Assembly: GCA_963969365.1 (NCBI GenBank)
Contig: OZ017750.1
Span: 1,984,001-2,048,000 of the forward strand
Length of the DNA stretch: 64,000 nt
From: Asterochloris sp. CNOR1
Taxonomy: Eukaryota > Chlorophyta > Trebouxiophyceae > Trebouxiales > Trebouxiaceae
Reading direction: 5' to 3'
Shown in pieces: positions 47,715 to 58,904 of this stretch. The position numbers and the translations under genes were made by a program. How positions within the stretch are numbered: position 1 is the stretch's first letter; every line of letters begins with the position of its first letter. The notes beneath the pieces were generated by a model that was given only the letters and a program-made list of their open reading frames with translations, was not told the origin of the DNA and did not search any database.

Positions 47715-48523
47715 CAGGGCTGTGAGGTGTAGCCCTAGCCCTTCAGCACTCCCTGCAGGGACTGCCTCAGCAGGCCCTCACACTGGGCATGCCCAGTGCC
47801 TGTTTGTGCTGCCAGTTCTCCTGCTCCTTCAATAGTCCACGCTCGTGCTTGAAGGCCGGCTGCAATGAAAGGGAATGCTAAAATTTCGCTCCCAATCGGC
47901 TGCTCACAAGACTGGAACAGGTGATGAACGTGGGACTACCACTTCAGTGGCCTGCCAAGATGTTTAGCCTCTCGGTAGCATATGCGATGTGGGGTTGACC
48001 TACCCTACACCTAAAAGTCAAAGGACTCTTGCCTGATGCAGACCTGCAATGATCAGGACAATGACACAAGCCCTCCCAGGCTGACGAGCAATTGTAAACT
48101 CTAAAGGTGCTATTGCAGCACATTTGCACTGAAATAGAACTGAACTGTGTTGATTGGTTCCTATGCTGGGGCTACTACTGGTACACTGCCAAGGAGAACA
48201 GTGGTGAACCACGGCACATGCAGCACTAGTAAACACTAAGCTAGGTATGCAGGTCAGGCAACAGCGTGGTGGTTTTGTTAAGCGCTGCAGCGTGTGGGGT
48301 TTAGCAGAGGGGGAAGAACAGGGAAGGCAGGACATATCTGAGAAGGTCTAGGCAGCTGACTGCCTGCAGGGGGACTTTGGACATGCCGCTGACTGGCTGA
48401 GGTCTGTCTGCTAAAGATCTGCCAGGCCGCCGTGTCTCTTTATTGGGGGCATCACTTTTTGTTGCTGATCAGGCGCCGCGACAGCTCCCTGCACAGCCAC
48501 TGCCACAGGGTGCCAGGGCCTGC
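47715..48523. other. Spacer between the WNK-like and Raf-like genes
   Basis: About 800 bp hold the WNK promoter and 5' UTR and the Raf-like 3' UTR. Open frames here are short and without motifs. I see no RNA gene. Confidence 0.4.
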
Positions 48524-51500
48524 TCAGCTGTTCTTTCCTGATTCTGGCGCTGAACCCTTCTCCGCCGCCGCTGACAGGTCTGGCAGCTGCTGCTGCAGGA
48601 ACGGGGAGGCTGCTGACAGAGACTCAGGGATCCCAGCAGCAATGTCAGCGCCTGCTGAGACAGGAGCGCTGGCAGGCACCTGGGCCTCCTGTGCCAGCGG
48701 CGCAAAGGGAGATGCCTGTGTGAGGGCATCTGACGCGCTGACGGGGCCTGTCTCGGGATCAGCTGCGAGTACCGGGACTGCCAGACGGGTGGGGGGCACC
48801 GGCGCCTGTTGCGGAGAGCTCAGGGGCGGCTCCTTGGTCGGAGAAACAGCAGTGGATGCTGACTGATCCGGTGGGTGCAGCAGTGCAGGCCTGCAGGGGC
48901 AGTGTCATTCTCGCAGCAACTTGGGCAAAAGGAAGGCACTTTGCTCCACGCTGCAGCAGGCTGACAGGGAGGCATGCAGGCAGCAGGCAGCAACTGGCCT
49001 CCATCAGCGAGGACACACGTCACCCAAACAGCTGCCCAACAAACATCAGCTTGCAGGTGACCAGCTCTTGAGCCATTTCTGGTCAGTTGTGATCAGCATG
49101 ACTCAATGCCAAGGCCTCAAGGTAAAGCCCTCAGCCTCAGAGGCTGCTTCAGGGGTCCTCATCACTGCACCAGCCTGCCCAGTGCCATCACAGTGAATGG
49201 CCTGCCAGCCAGCTCACCTGCCAACCCTCCCCGACGCCTGCCGCTGCGCACCGCTGCCTACGTTGGAGTGGATGCGTGACGGTTGAGACTGCCCTGACTT
49301 CTGTAAAGGCAGCCAATCATGCCCTCATCTGGCTGCTGAGGAGAAGAAGCACAACAAAGCGCACAGGGGTCCTGCTCAAGTTCTGTGGCTACAGGGCAGA
49401 CAGGGTGCCACAGAGCCCAGCTGACACATGTACATGTTGCAAGGCCGCCAGTCCTTGCGCACGGCCCACCTGTGTTGCTGAAGAGGCATCAGACCCCTGC
49501 GTGCCCAGGGCGCCACTGGCTCGCTTGCGCTGTGGCCGCAGGGCAGAGGCCATACCCTTCAGGTGGTGCACAATGTCCCGAAACCTGCAGGGCACCAACA
49601 GGCAATTTGCTGTCAGGCAGCATTCACAGCAGGGCAAGGGCTTAGGCCGCAGCATCCGGCATAGCTCAGGTAGGTTGATTAGGCTGGGCCTCTGGAGCGC
49701 AGCCTGGAGGCCTCATCGCTTAGCACTGCCTCAAGAGGTGCAACAGCTAAGGCATCTTGAAAAAGAGGGGTGCAGAGTAAAGTAGAGGTGAACTGCACTC
49801 ACCCCCTCTGTCAGCAAACTGCCACCGGGCTGAACCTCTCAAAATTCACAGCTACCAGCTATTTGGGGGCGGTCTGCTGCCGCCTTGAAAGAGCACTGTT
49901 TACAAGGACAGCTCAAGCAGAGATTTACCCATACTCTTGGCAAGCCATCACTAGCAATCATGTGGCATGCACACAGCTCACAAACTCACCTTGGACGGTC
50001 CTCTGCCTCCTGAGCCCAGCAGGACTCAATGAGCGCCTGCCACCCAGGGGCCAGCTCTGCTAGCGGTCCATGCTCCCACTCTGGTGACCCTGGCAGAGGG
50101 GGGCGCACCACACCATCGCTGGTGTTGATCTGGTGCAGCAGGGCGTGGTAGTTCAGCCCATCATAGGGCTCCCGCCCAGTCCACAGCTCCCAGAGGACCA
50201 CTCCAAAGCTGTACACGTCCACCTGCAGCCAGGGCTGGAGCTTCTGTAACAACAGGTTCACAAGTGAAGCAACCTCGTAAAAGCTGTGCATGTCTATCTG
50301 CGGCACTGTGAGCCTACCAACAGTTTTGGTGCAAGCAAGCTATCGGCCAGCTGATGCAGCATGTGTTAAGGGGACAGAGCTTGTGTTGCTGTCTCACAGT
50401 GCTGCCTGCAGGCTGACACTGGTAGAGTCCCAGCTCAAGCATATGTGGCTCACAGAGAAAGCATGAAGGTTTGCACATGACAAAGCGTGGGTGCCTACTC
50501 AGGAATCTGCCTGCCACATGACGGCCTGCGCTTCACCTTTTCGGTGGTCCTGTTGGGCGTCCTGATGATTTCAGGGGCGATCCAGGGCAGCGTGCCTCGC
50601 TGGGGAGTCACATTGGTCACATACTCATCCCGCTTGACCTTACTGAGGCCAAAGTCCGCCACCTGGGAGCACACAGGGGTGCATCAGCAACATAGGAGCT
50701 TACAGTAACCCTCAGTGTATTGGGAGCAGACAGTGGCGAGCAGCAAGAGGATGTCCACGGGTTGACTGTGCACGTGCGAGGACCCAGGAGTGCCGTCAAC
50801 ATCCCTGTTGACGTGCACACAGAGCTGTGCACATGTGACATGTGGAACAGCCAGGACTTATGCTTTAGTGTTTGCAGGTACACTTATTGACGAGCTTGGG
50901 TGCAGGCACACCAAGATGGTAGATAAGGCCAGCAGGAGCCTCACTTTGCAGACTGCTCTTCTGTCCCGATAACCCAGCAGGAGGTTGGCAGATTTCTGCA
51001 GGGACAATCAGCAAGTGGTTAGTTTTTCTTGACACCAATGTTGAGTTGCTTGATCATTGATCTGCAAGACACACTACTCTAGGTTATCTCACAGATCATT
51101 GTTACTTGTTGTCAGCAAGCATGCTAGAAGGCTTTGTGTTCTTACACTTCCCCCAACATGAAACCTGTGGATGTTGTGTGCTGTGTCAGGCAGGCGCCAG
51201 CAGCGTGTTGGTAAGCTCACCAGGTCAAAATGTACAATTTTCTTTGCATGCAGGTACTCCATGCCCTGCAGCAGTCAAGAGCAATGATGAAGCCAGCTGG
51301 CAAGCAGACTCCTGTTGCAACGGATCAGCAGGCGCACCTGCTGACAAGTTCAGCCCCAGGCCCAAGCAGAACAGGGCTCCTTTGGGCCAGCACAGCTGAA
51401 GCAAGGTTGCGGGTGCACCACAGGAAAGCCATGTAGAGAGCACAACAAAACAGGACGAGCCCAGGCAAGTGCTGCCACAACGGCAGCCCGGCACCCACAG

Positions 51501-54500
51501 GCCACAACTGCGCCAACAGCGTGCAAGACCACCAAGACAGAGCAGAGCAGAGCAGGCGGGTGCAGTCCCGGTGGCAGGGCAAAGAATCTGATAGTGGCCT
51601 CGTCCAGTGCAGGCAAATCAGCAGGCTGACGCACCACATCAAAGCCAAGCAGAACATGCCTTCTCATCTACAGACCTCACTTGGTGCATCCAGGAAGCCC
51701 AAGGCCCAAGCCAGAGCAGGATAGGCAGCCATCCAGCGCCCAAGCAGAGCGTTGTGATGACCCATGTGAGGTGCCTTGGCAGCGTCACACTGCCCTTGAA
51801 AAGCAGAACAGCCCAGTCCCTGGCAAGATCAGCCCCCAGCCAGGCAAATGCTGCAGCACCACTGCAGCGCAGAGAGGCTTGCACCCACCTTGGCAGCGTC
51901 CAGGGCTATGATGACCCGTATAAGGGCCCCCTGAACAATCTCAGCCTTCCGGCTGAGCGCGCCCTTGAGGGAGCCCTGGGCCATGTACTCCGTCACGATG
52001 GCTGGAGCACGCACGGTGCCCTGCTGGCCAAGACGCCCCTGCTGCTGCATGGCGCCTGCCACCTCACAGGCGTCTGTGCTGTCCACATGGTCGTCCTCTG
52101 TGGCAGAGGCAGACACATATCGAGTTACAAAGGGTGACAGCCAGGGCGTGAAAGGCCCTGACATGGCAGCAGCAGACGACCATACTGTCCAGATGGTAGT
52201 CTGCAGAGCATGCGCAAATGCAGCCATCATGGCAGGTCCCATTGGTAGCTCAGTGTTGAGTGCTAGCTCAAGGCATTCAGCTGTGCACCAGCCTGATTGC
52301 AGGGCACCTGATGGTTCCAGTACATTGCTGCATGAGCAGCTTCAGCAGGTGGCCCACCTTCACCCTCGTCGTCCCCCTCATAGAACTCAGGGGGCAGCAC
52401 CACACCGTACACCCACACGACATTGGGGTGGCGCAGGCGGCCCAGCAGCTCAGCCTCCTTGATGAGCTCATCCATGGCTGCCCAGCTGATACCGTTGTCC
52501 CCACCCTGCAGCCAGGAGTTACATTTTGCCTACCAGGCTACTGAAATAGGGCCACTTGCAACGGCAGAGAGGTCTGTCCGAAGGGCACTGATACTGCTGA
52601 GGTGTACTTGTATCAGCTCCATCCATGACCGCCTGAACACAGCTGTTGTTCCCGATCTGCAGCAAGGTTTGGAGTGTGCTGAGCTGTGTGTGGGTGGGGC
52701 CGGTGGGGGATGTGCTACGTAGGCCCTTTGAGTGCAGGAGTACCTGTTCACAACATCCAGAGCAATGAGGTGGACTGCCTACACAAGGACTGCTTGGTGT
52801 CCACAGACAGGGGACGCTGAGGATGCACACAGCTCTGACTCTGCTGCCACTCCTGCGCAGCCACCACACATGGCACAGCGTACAAGCCTGGCCGCCTCCA
52901 ATAGACAGCTCTGATGATGACACACATGCCAATACTCAGGCAGGGATGCTTAGCCCCACTGTGCTGTGCACAAGGGTCTTGCGATGAACTGATCTTCGAG
53001 TGAGTCTCAGACCCACTGACCCAAAAGAGCTTAAAACTGCTGCATGTCATGGCCCAGTTGCTGCTCTGCCCTTCAGGCAGGCGATGCACGCACAAGCAGT
53101 GACACCACAGGGTGGCGTCCAAGATCATCCTGCTGTTGAGGGACAAGCCATGCATCGCAGCGAGAAATTGGTGTCACCACTGACCTGGTAGAAGAGGCTG
53201 GGGTTGAGGCACTTGATGGCGCACTCGCTGTTCTGCCACTTCCCCAGGTAGACCTCACCATAACCCCCACTGCCGAGGAACTTGACCAGCTGTAGGTCCT
53301 CGCTCTGGATGACCTCCATGCGCTGGCTGATCTCCTGGAAGCGCGACATCCCCAGCTGGCTGGCAGGAGGTGCCTGGCTGGAGGTGGGCTGCTCGGCGCT
53401 GTCAGAGCCTGCACGACAAGTTCAGGACCATGTCAGCACTCTGGCTGTGGATGGCCTGCTTGGCACAGCAGGACCTGCAAGCGGTGGTCAAGACCCGGGG
53501 AAAGGTGGGCTCCACACTGAAGCAGCAGCTCTTGTGATGCTCTGGCTTGGGGGGCCCTGCCGGCTGCTGTTTGCGCCTATATCAAGGGGCCAGGCTTCTG
53601 TGTGAGGGCCTCAAATATCAGGATCTGCCTCATTGGGGCAGCATGGCTGAAGGCAGGCTCCCGGCGCTGCCAGAATGCTATCAGAAGGGCTCTAAACACG
53701 AATGTGCTGCTGCCCCTTGAGTTCGCACCCCAGCGAGCGGCACGCCCCTGAGTCCCTGCTGCCAGATCGGCCTGCCACGGCTCCACGCCGTTGCTACCAC
53801 CCAAGATAGACAGGGAACAGAGCCCAGCCTGGTGGGGGTGGGGGGAAGCTGGTTGCTGCCTCGGATGCAGGGCTTGCAAGGCGTGACAGCACACAGCAAA
53901 CTGGATTCTAGAATTGACATTAGCTACCAGGCGCTGCCACTGGCTAACAAAGGGCACAGAGGCTGGGTCAAAGCGCTGGCAGAGCACTGTAATCATTGGC
54001 AGAGCACTGAAATCAATGGCAGAGGAACATGACTTGCTCACAGGGACTGCTGGGGAGTGGGAACCACTGCAGGGTGTTTGCCATCCCTCCCACAGCCACA
54101 AGTGTCCACGTATGCTGCAGCTCCACCAATAGCAGCACCTGCTGCAGGTAGCGCTGACAAGCGTTTCCAACCTATTAAACCCTGTTTAACCAACTTCTCA
54201 GCCAGGCGTCACCCCCAAGATCTGAAGTAAGGGACCCAGCCAGCTGGCAAGAGGCCAGGGGGGACAGCTCTGACAAGCCTCAGCATAAGCTTGAGTGCAG
54301 TGCCACTGTGTGCATCATGCCATTCCTCCACAGCTCACAAGGGACTTACCCGTCTGGCGTGGGGCTTGGGGCGACAGCTCTGAAGAGCGCGGTCCCGCCA
54401 ACTCGGATGAGCGCGGGCCCGCCAACTCAGACGAGCGCGGATGCACCTCTGCGCTCATGTCTGAGTTCCGGTCAATGCTCCCCTGCTCCATGTCTGCATG

Positions 54501-57500
54501 CCTGCAGCAAGTACCGGATGTGCTTCAGTTCCAGGCGACTGCCAGTTGGAGCCTGCAGGGGGTTTCAGGCGCAAAGGAGCGCCATGCCTGCTGCTAAATT
54601 CGCCCGCTGGTGCCCAAGGGGGCTGAGCATGGGGCTGCAGCCTTTCAGGAGCTTGCTTGACAAGTTGCTGCGAGGCCTGCTGACACTCTGCATGTACATA
54701 TTGACACCCTGGCTGCCTGCAGGGAGCAGCTGCAGATCCAGCTCTTTGCACGGCAGAGCATGAGCAGCATGCAGAGTGTGCTGGCAAAGGACTTGGGCAG
54801 GCATAAGCAACTGCTCCAGCCAGCTGGCCTGCATGCACTTATTGCCTGCCTTGTGCCGCCCACTGGTGACACATGGAAAGAGGACAGCATGTGCATGCAG
54901 CAGGAACTTGCGGCCCATCCTTGGCACCGCTTCAACACCAGATTATTAGTCACAGTGCACATGAGGAAGGGAGGCATGACACCATTTCACGATGTCTGCC
55001 TTGCAAGCCCCATCTGCCCAGATGCCCGTCTTTGTGGGCCCAGTGCGAGACCAGGTCACCTGTCAGCAGTGCGCGCTGAGGAGGGCATGCGCAGGCGGTC
55101 CTCAAAGATGTGCAGCTTTGAGGTGGTTTTGCCCTCACTCTGAACGTAGTCAGCCCACTCCTCAAACATGTTGGTTACGTCTTCATCATTCAGCACGTCG
55201 ATGAAGGTGTTGCCTCCAGGCAGCTGGTACTTGATCAGCTGTGCCTGCAGCAGGACAGGGCATCAGGGGCGAGTGCCACAGGGTTGCACCAGGACAGAGG
55301 CCAAAACAAGGGCCAGAGGCTTCCAGAACCTTGGCCAGGGCGTGAAAGGTTGCAGGGATGATGTGTCGGCACGGCCGTATGCCATCTTGCTGCTGAAGCA
55401 TAATCTCTTGGCGAGCATGTCAGCCACATGGGCGAGGTATAGCAGCTATTGCTGTCCCATGCTGGACCCTCACAGGGCAAAACCTCTAAGCAGACACATT
55501 TTGCCAGGAGGCCCTTGCGACCCACCGTGCCGCTGTTGTGGCTGAGCGTCATGGTGTCTGTAAGGCGCTGCAGCGCCTCCAGCAGTTCCTGGTAGCAGCA
55601 GAAGTTGGGGACGCTGATCAGGCGTGTCTCCCCGCCCTCATAGGTGGCGCCCCGACCGGAAGCAGTCTGATTGAAGTGCCCCGCCACGCTGCATATCATC
55701 TTGACCTGCACACAGGCGGGAGGGGGCTGGGCTGCGGGGTGGTGGGGCTGCAATCATGACATGGTGGGCGCTAAACGCAGGTGCTGCAAGCAGCTGCTGG
55801 GCAGCTGCCTGCAAGGCTCAGGGGCCGGCACAGCATGCCGGTGGACCCCTCATGCCAAGCAGCAGCTTTCCAACTGGCTTGCAGTGTTCCAGTGCTGCAT
55901 GCACAGGCACCCACAGCAGCCTGCCACAGACAGCCACCCAGTATGCCGCTGCCAAAGGTGTTCACCTTTCCGCGGCTACCCAGCTGTGCCAAGCTGATAA
56001 CAGGAGCAGGGGTCGCCCCCGGCCAGTGCTGTACCTTCGCCTGTGAAGGCTGTGATGCGAGCGAGGAGGAGGTCCCCCCAATCCCCAGCCCCGCCAAGCT
56101 GTCCAATGAGCCTGGCCCAAGATGAGGGTGGGATTGAGCGTGATACTGCGGCCCAGGCAGGCCCAGAGGCGGCCCCTGCTGGTAGGGATTGAACTGCATC
56201 TGGCCGCTCATTGCGTAGCCTCCTTTGCTGCCATAGGGGTACTGGGTAATCTGTTGATGCTGCTGCGCTGACAGCGGCAGCATGCCTGCATGCTGATGCA
56301 TCATTCCGCCTTGGGGCAACTGTCCCACCAAACCCGCTGAGGGCAGCGGCAGGGGGGCTGCCTCAGGGATCCTGCCCACTAGGCCTGACCCAATCGGCCC
56401 TGGCAGGCTGCCCGCCATTGGGGCTCCAGGCTGACGGGCCCCCATCATGCCTGCACAGTGTTGCAGGAAGGAGTTGGTGAGCTGCAGCGGGTGGCAGCTT
56501 GCTGGGTGCAGGCCAGGCAGCAAGCTGCATCCCTGAGCAGCTTGTGGATCGCTGAGCATCAGAAGCATGACCCCGTGCAGCGTTATTCCTTGCTGTTGGA
56601 ACTAGCAGACGCAGTCCTGCAGAGTGCAACATGCTGAACACAGCCATGCACACCGTGAGCACCACCTTGGCAGCTGCACATGCATTGTTTGGGCAAAAGA
56701 TGGTCAAATGCAAGCCTGGTCTCCCAAGCCAGCGGCCATCTGTGACTGTCAAGCCATCTTGGGCGGCTGAGCTGATGGGGAGGGCAACCAAGTGCCTGCT
56801 ACTGTCTGAGTTGCTGGCTGGCCAATGGGTTGGGCAGCAGGCGATGCATTGATCCAAAGCATGTGTGCCTGAGAAGCACCTGTATGCCATCTGTAAGCGT
56901 TTGTCTGCGCAGGTCTTGCCATCAGGACGTGCTGCCCTTGCCTGTCTGAAGCGCAGCCGTTTCGATCTGCATGTTGCTCACTCACGCCACTGGGCTGCAG
57001 CCGGAGGGTTTACCACAAGCTGACAACCTCACCTGGCTGCCCCATGCCCTGCATGGCGCCCTGCATCATTGCAGGCATGCCTCCTACGCCACCCATCCCA
57101 ATCCCCATCCCTCCGGAAACCAGCACGCCTGGCTGCATGCCTGCTCCTGGCAGCTGCGTGCTGCTGGGAGGCAATGAGCCGAGTGCTGCGTACTGGCCAC
57201 CCATGCCAGGCTGCTGCGCCATGTGCCCAAACTGCAGGCAGGGACATGTGAGCTTGACGGGGACAGGGCTTTCCAACAATCAGACCAGCAGTGACAGCAG
57301 CTGCGCATGTGTCACCCTTCCTGGAAGAAGACAGGGCATGTTGTCACGCAATGCATGTTGCTCTCTGGATGGCAGGGCAGCGCTTGCCAGCAGGCTCAAT
57401 GTGCTACATGTCAGCGGAAAGCTTTACGTACTGATCCTGGCCTCATTGCAGACCCCAATGGCCTACCTGCTGCTGCTGCTGGCAGAATGCCTGCTGCTGC

Positions 57501-57718
57501 CAGCTCAGGTGTGGTGCAGCATGCCCATACTGGGGTGGTCCTTGAGAGTGATAGCTTGCTGAGCTCAGTCCTTGGTCGCTCTGTCCACCAGACGACTGCT
57601 GAAGAGGGGCACCATTAAAGTTCGGGAGGCTGTTCTGGGAGCTGGCTCCCGAGTTGATGCCAACGTTCGCCTCCACCGGTGGGCTCCCAACAGCGTGCAG
57701 AAAGTCCCCGTCATTCAT
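48524..57718 (-). CDS. Raf-like MAPKKK-type kinase with N-terminal PB1 domain
   Basis: Plant B-group Raf-like kinases (PB1 plus TKL kinase) act in osmotic and ABA signalling upstream of SnRK2. The start MNDGDFLHAVGSPPVEANVG leads a low-complexity Gln/Gly/Met/Pro-rich region (57718 to about 55965). The PB1 domain follows: VKMICSVAGHFNQTASGRGA, YEGGETRLISVPNFCCYQEL with LEAL, then YQLPGGNTFIDVLNDEDVTN with MFEEWADY. After a tandem PRSSELAG linker, the kinase domain begins VKFLGSGGYGEVYLGKWQNS with ECAIKCLNP (catalytic Lys). Next come KEAELLGRLRHPNVVWVYGV, VTEYMAQGSLKGALS, MEYLHAKKIVHFDLKSANLL (HFD form of HRD, as in plant Raf-like kinases), VADFGLSKVKRDEYV, GTLPWIAPEI, VDVYSFGVVLWELWTGREPY and CWAQEAEDRPRFRDIVHHLK. 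A Pro/Ala/Ser-rich tail ends ESGKNS at 48524. Active-site residues are intact. It is the largest gene here (9.2 kb). Confidence 0.92.
53977..54025. repeat. 20-bp tandem repeat in a Raf-like gene intron
   Basis: TGGCAGAGCACTGTAATCAT (53977-53996) is followed directly by TGGCAGAGCACTGAAATCAA (53997-54016) and by a partial third unit TGGCAGAGG. Confidence 0.9.
54378..54442. repeat. Coding tandem repeat PRSSELAG in the Raf-like linker
   Basis: A 24-bp unit is repeated nearly three times within an exon on the minus strand, encoding PRSSELAG twice and then PRSSELSP. It lies between the PB1 and kinase domains and adds serine-rich sites. Confidence 0.85.
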
Positions 57719-57778
57719 TCAACTGGTTTGCGCTGCATTGCGCATGCTTGCGGAGCGTCTACCACTTCCTTGCTTGCA
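57719..57778. promoter_or_regulatory. 60-bp divergent gap between the Raf-like and G-patch genes
   Basis: Only 60 bp separate the two start codons, so the promoters and 5' UTRs must overlap each other or the coding regions. I see no TATA box. Confidence 0.6.
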
Positions 57779-58677
57779 ATGGGTGAAGAACTTGAACAGC
57801 TTGCATCCCAAATCCGGGCTGAGCTGCAGGCAGTCAGGAAGTTAGAAGAGCAGATAGATCCTGAGGAGGTGGACGGCCTGCAGGTGGGTGCACTTCTCAC
57901 AGTCTGTGTTGCCTGTGCTCTGCTGTGCATCATCAATCACGTGTACTGCTAGATGCAGACAGCAGACAGCCATGATAGTGGCATCTCACCGGCGTCACCC
58001 GTGGAGTTGGAGCAGCAACGCCTGGTACTGCGGGCCAGGAAGCACAAGAAGAGGAACCACACAGATTCCAGGGGCTTTTCTCTGCAGGACATCAATCAGC
58101 AGCTGGCTCAGGTGCTCGCTGACCCCTCACAACAGCGCGTTGAGCTTGGCGTCCTGAAAAAGTCGCAGGCCAGGCAGGTGTGCTGCAGGATAAACCTGTC
58201 AGCAAGCTTCTTCTGCAAGTCTGTCCCTGGCAATCCTGCATGCTGCAGGTGAATGCTCTAGCCGCTGTATATGGGTTTGAGAGCCGGTCATGCGGCCGTA
58301 AAGGAAAGACGCTCTTCAAGACATCAGATGCTGCACCCCTCACCCAGCAAGGGCAGCGGCAGGTGTGTTTACAGCTTTGACCAGCAACAAAGCTTGATAC
58401 CGGCCTCGTGAATACTTTTATGCATGCTATACAGGTGCAGCAGTTGCTCGCCTGCAGCTTCTCTGCTCAAAGTGAGAAACAGGAAGCCCACATAGTGCAG
58501 CAGCAGACCCAGAATGGAGCTGCGGCCATTGCCCCGCTGAACAGCAGCAACAAAGGTCACATGCTTCTCACCAAGCTGGGCTGGAGCAGTGGCACCGGGC
58601 TGGGACGCAAGTGCCAGGGGAGGCAGGACCCACTGCTGCCTGAGAAGCGAGCACGCAGGGCAGGACTGGGCACCTGA
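57779..58677 (+). CDS. R3H-like/G-patch RNA-associated protein
   Basis: G-patch proteins commonly activate DEAH-box RNA helicases in splicing or ribosome assembly. Four exons keep phase: 57779-57883, 57953-58177, 58249-58362 and 58435-58677 (228 aa). An N-terminal coiled coil (MGEELEQLASQIRAELQAVR) is followed by a basic stretch (VLRARKHKKRNHTDSRGF). An R3H-like segment comes next (VNALAAVYGFESRSCGRKGK). The G-patch is at the C-terminus: GHMLLTKLGWSSGTGLGRKC, then QGRQDPLLPEKRARRAGLGT. The R3H plus G-patch order recalls the SQS1 type, but this protein is much shorter. The start is the first ATG in frame. Confidence 0.85.
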
Positions 58678-58816
58678 GAGGGCATCTCTGGTCCACATCT
58701 AGCACGTTCACTTCTTTTCATCAGCATAACATACGGCTTGAATTCATGATCTATGCATTAATTGCCATGCCTGGGCCGCTCACGCGCATGCAGGGCCCTG
58801 CTGACACTAAAGTGCT

Positions 58817-58821
58817 TGTAA
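58817..58821 (+). terminator. TGTAA poly(A) signal of the G-patch gene
   Basis: TGTAA lies 140 bp past the G-patch stop, inside the 227-bp gap to the convergent ABCF5 stop. Confidence 0.45.
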
Positions 58822-58904
58822 CATACACACGCAGCTGCCAAATATGAATAAGCAGACAGGATGTGCGCCTGCATCATGGGAAATTGAGCCTACTTGACGG
58901 CTGC

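Noticed and set aside
48433-48866. 144-codon plus-strand frame near the Raf-like 3' end
   Set aside because: It is an antisense shadow of the Pro/Ala/Ser-rich kinase tail.
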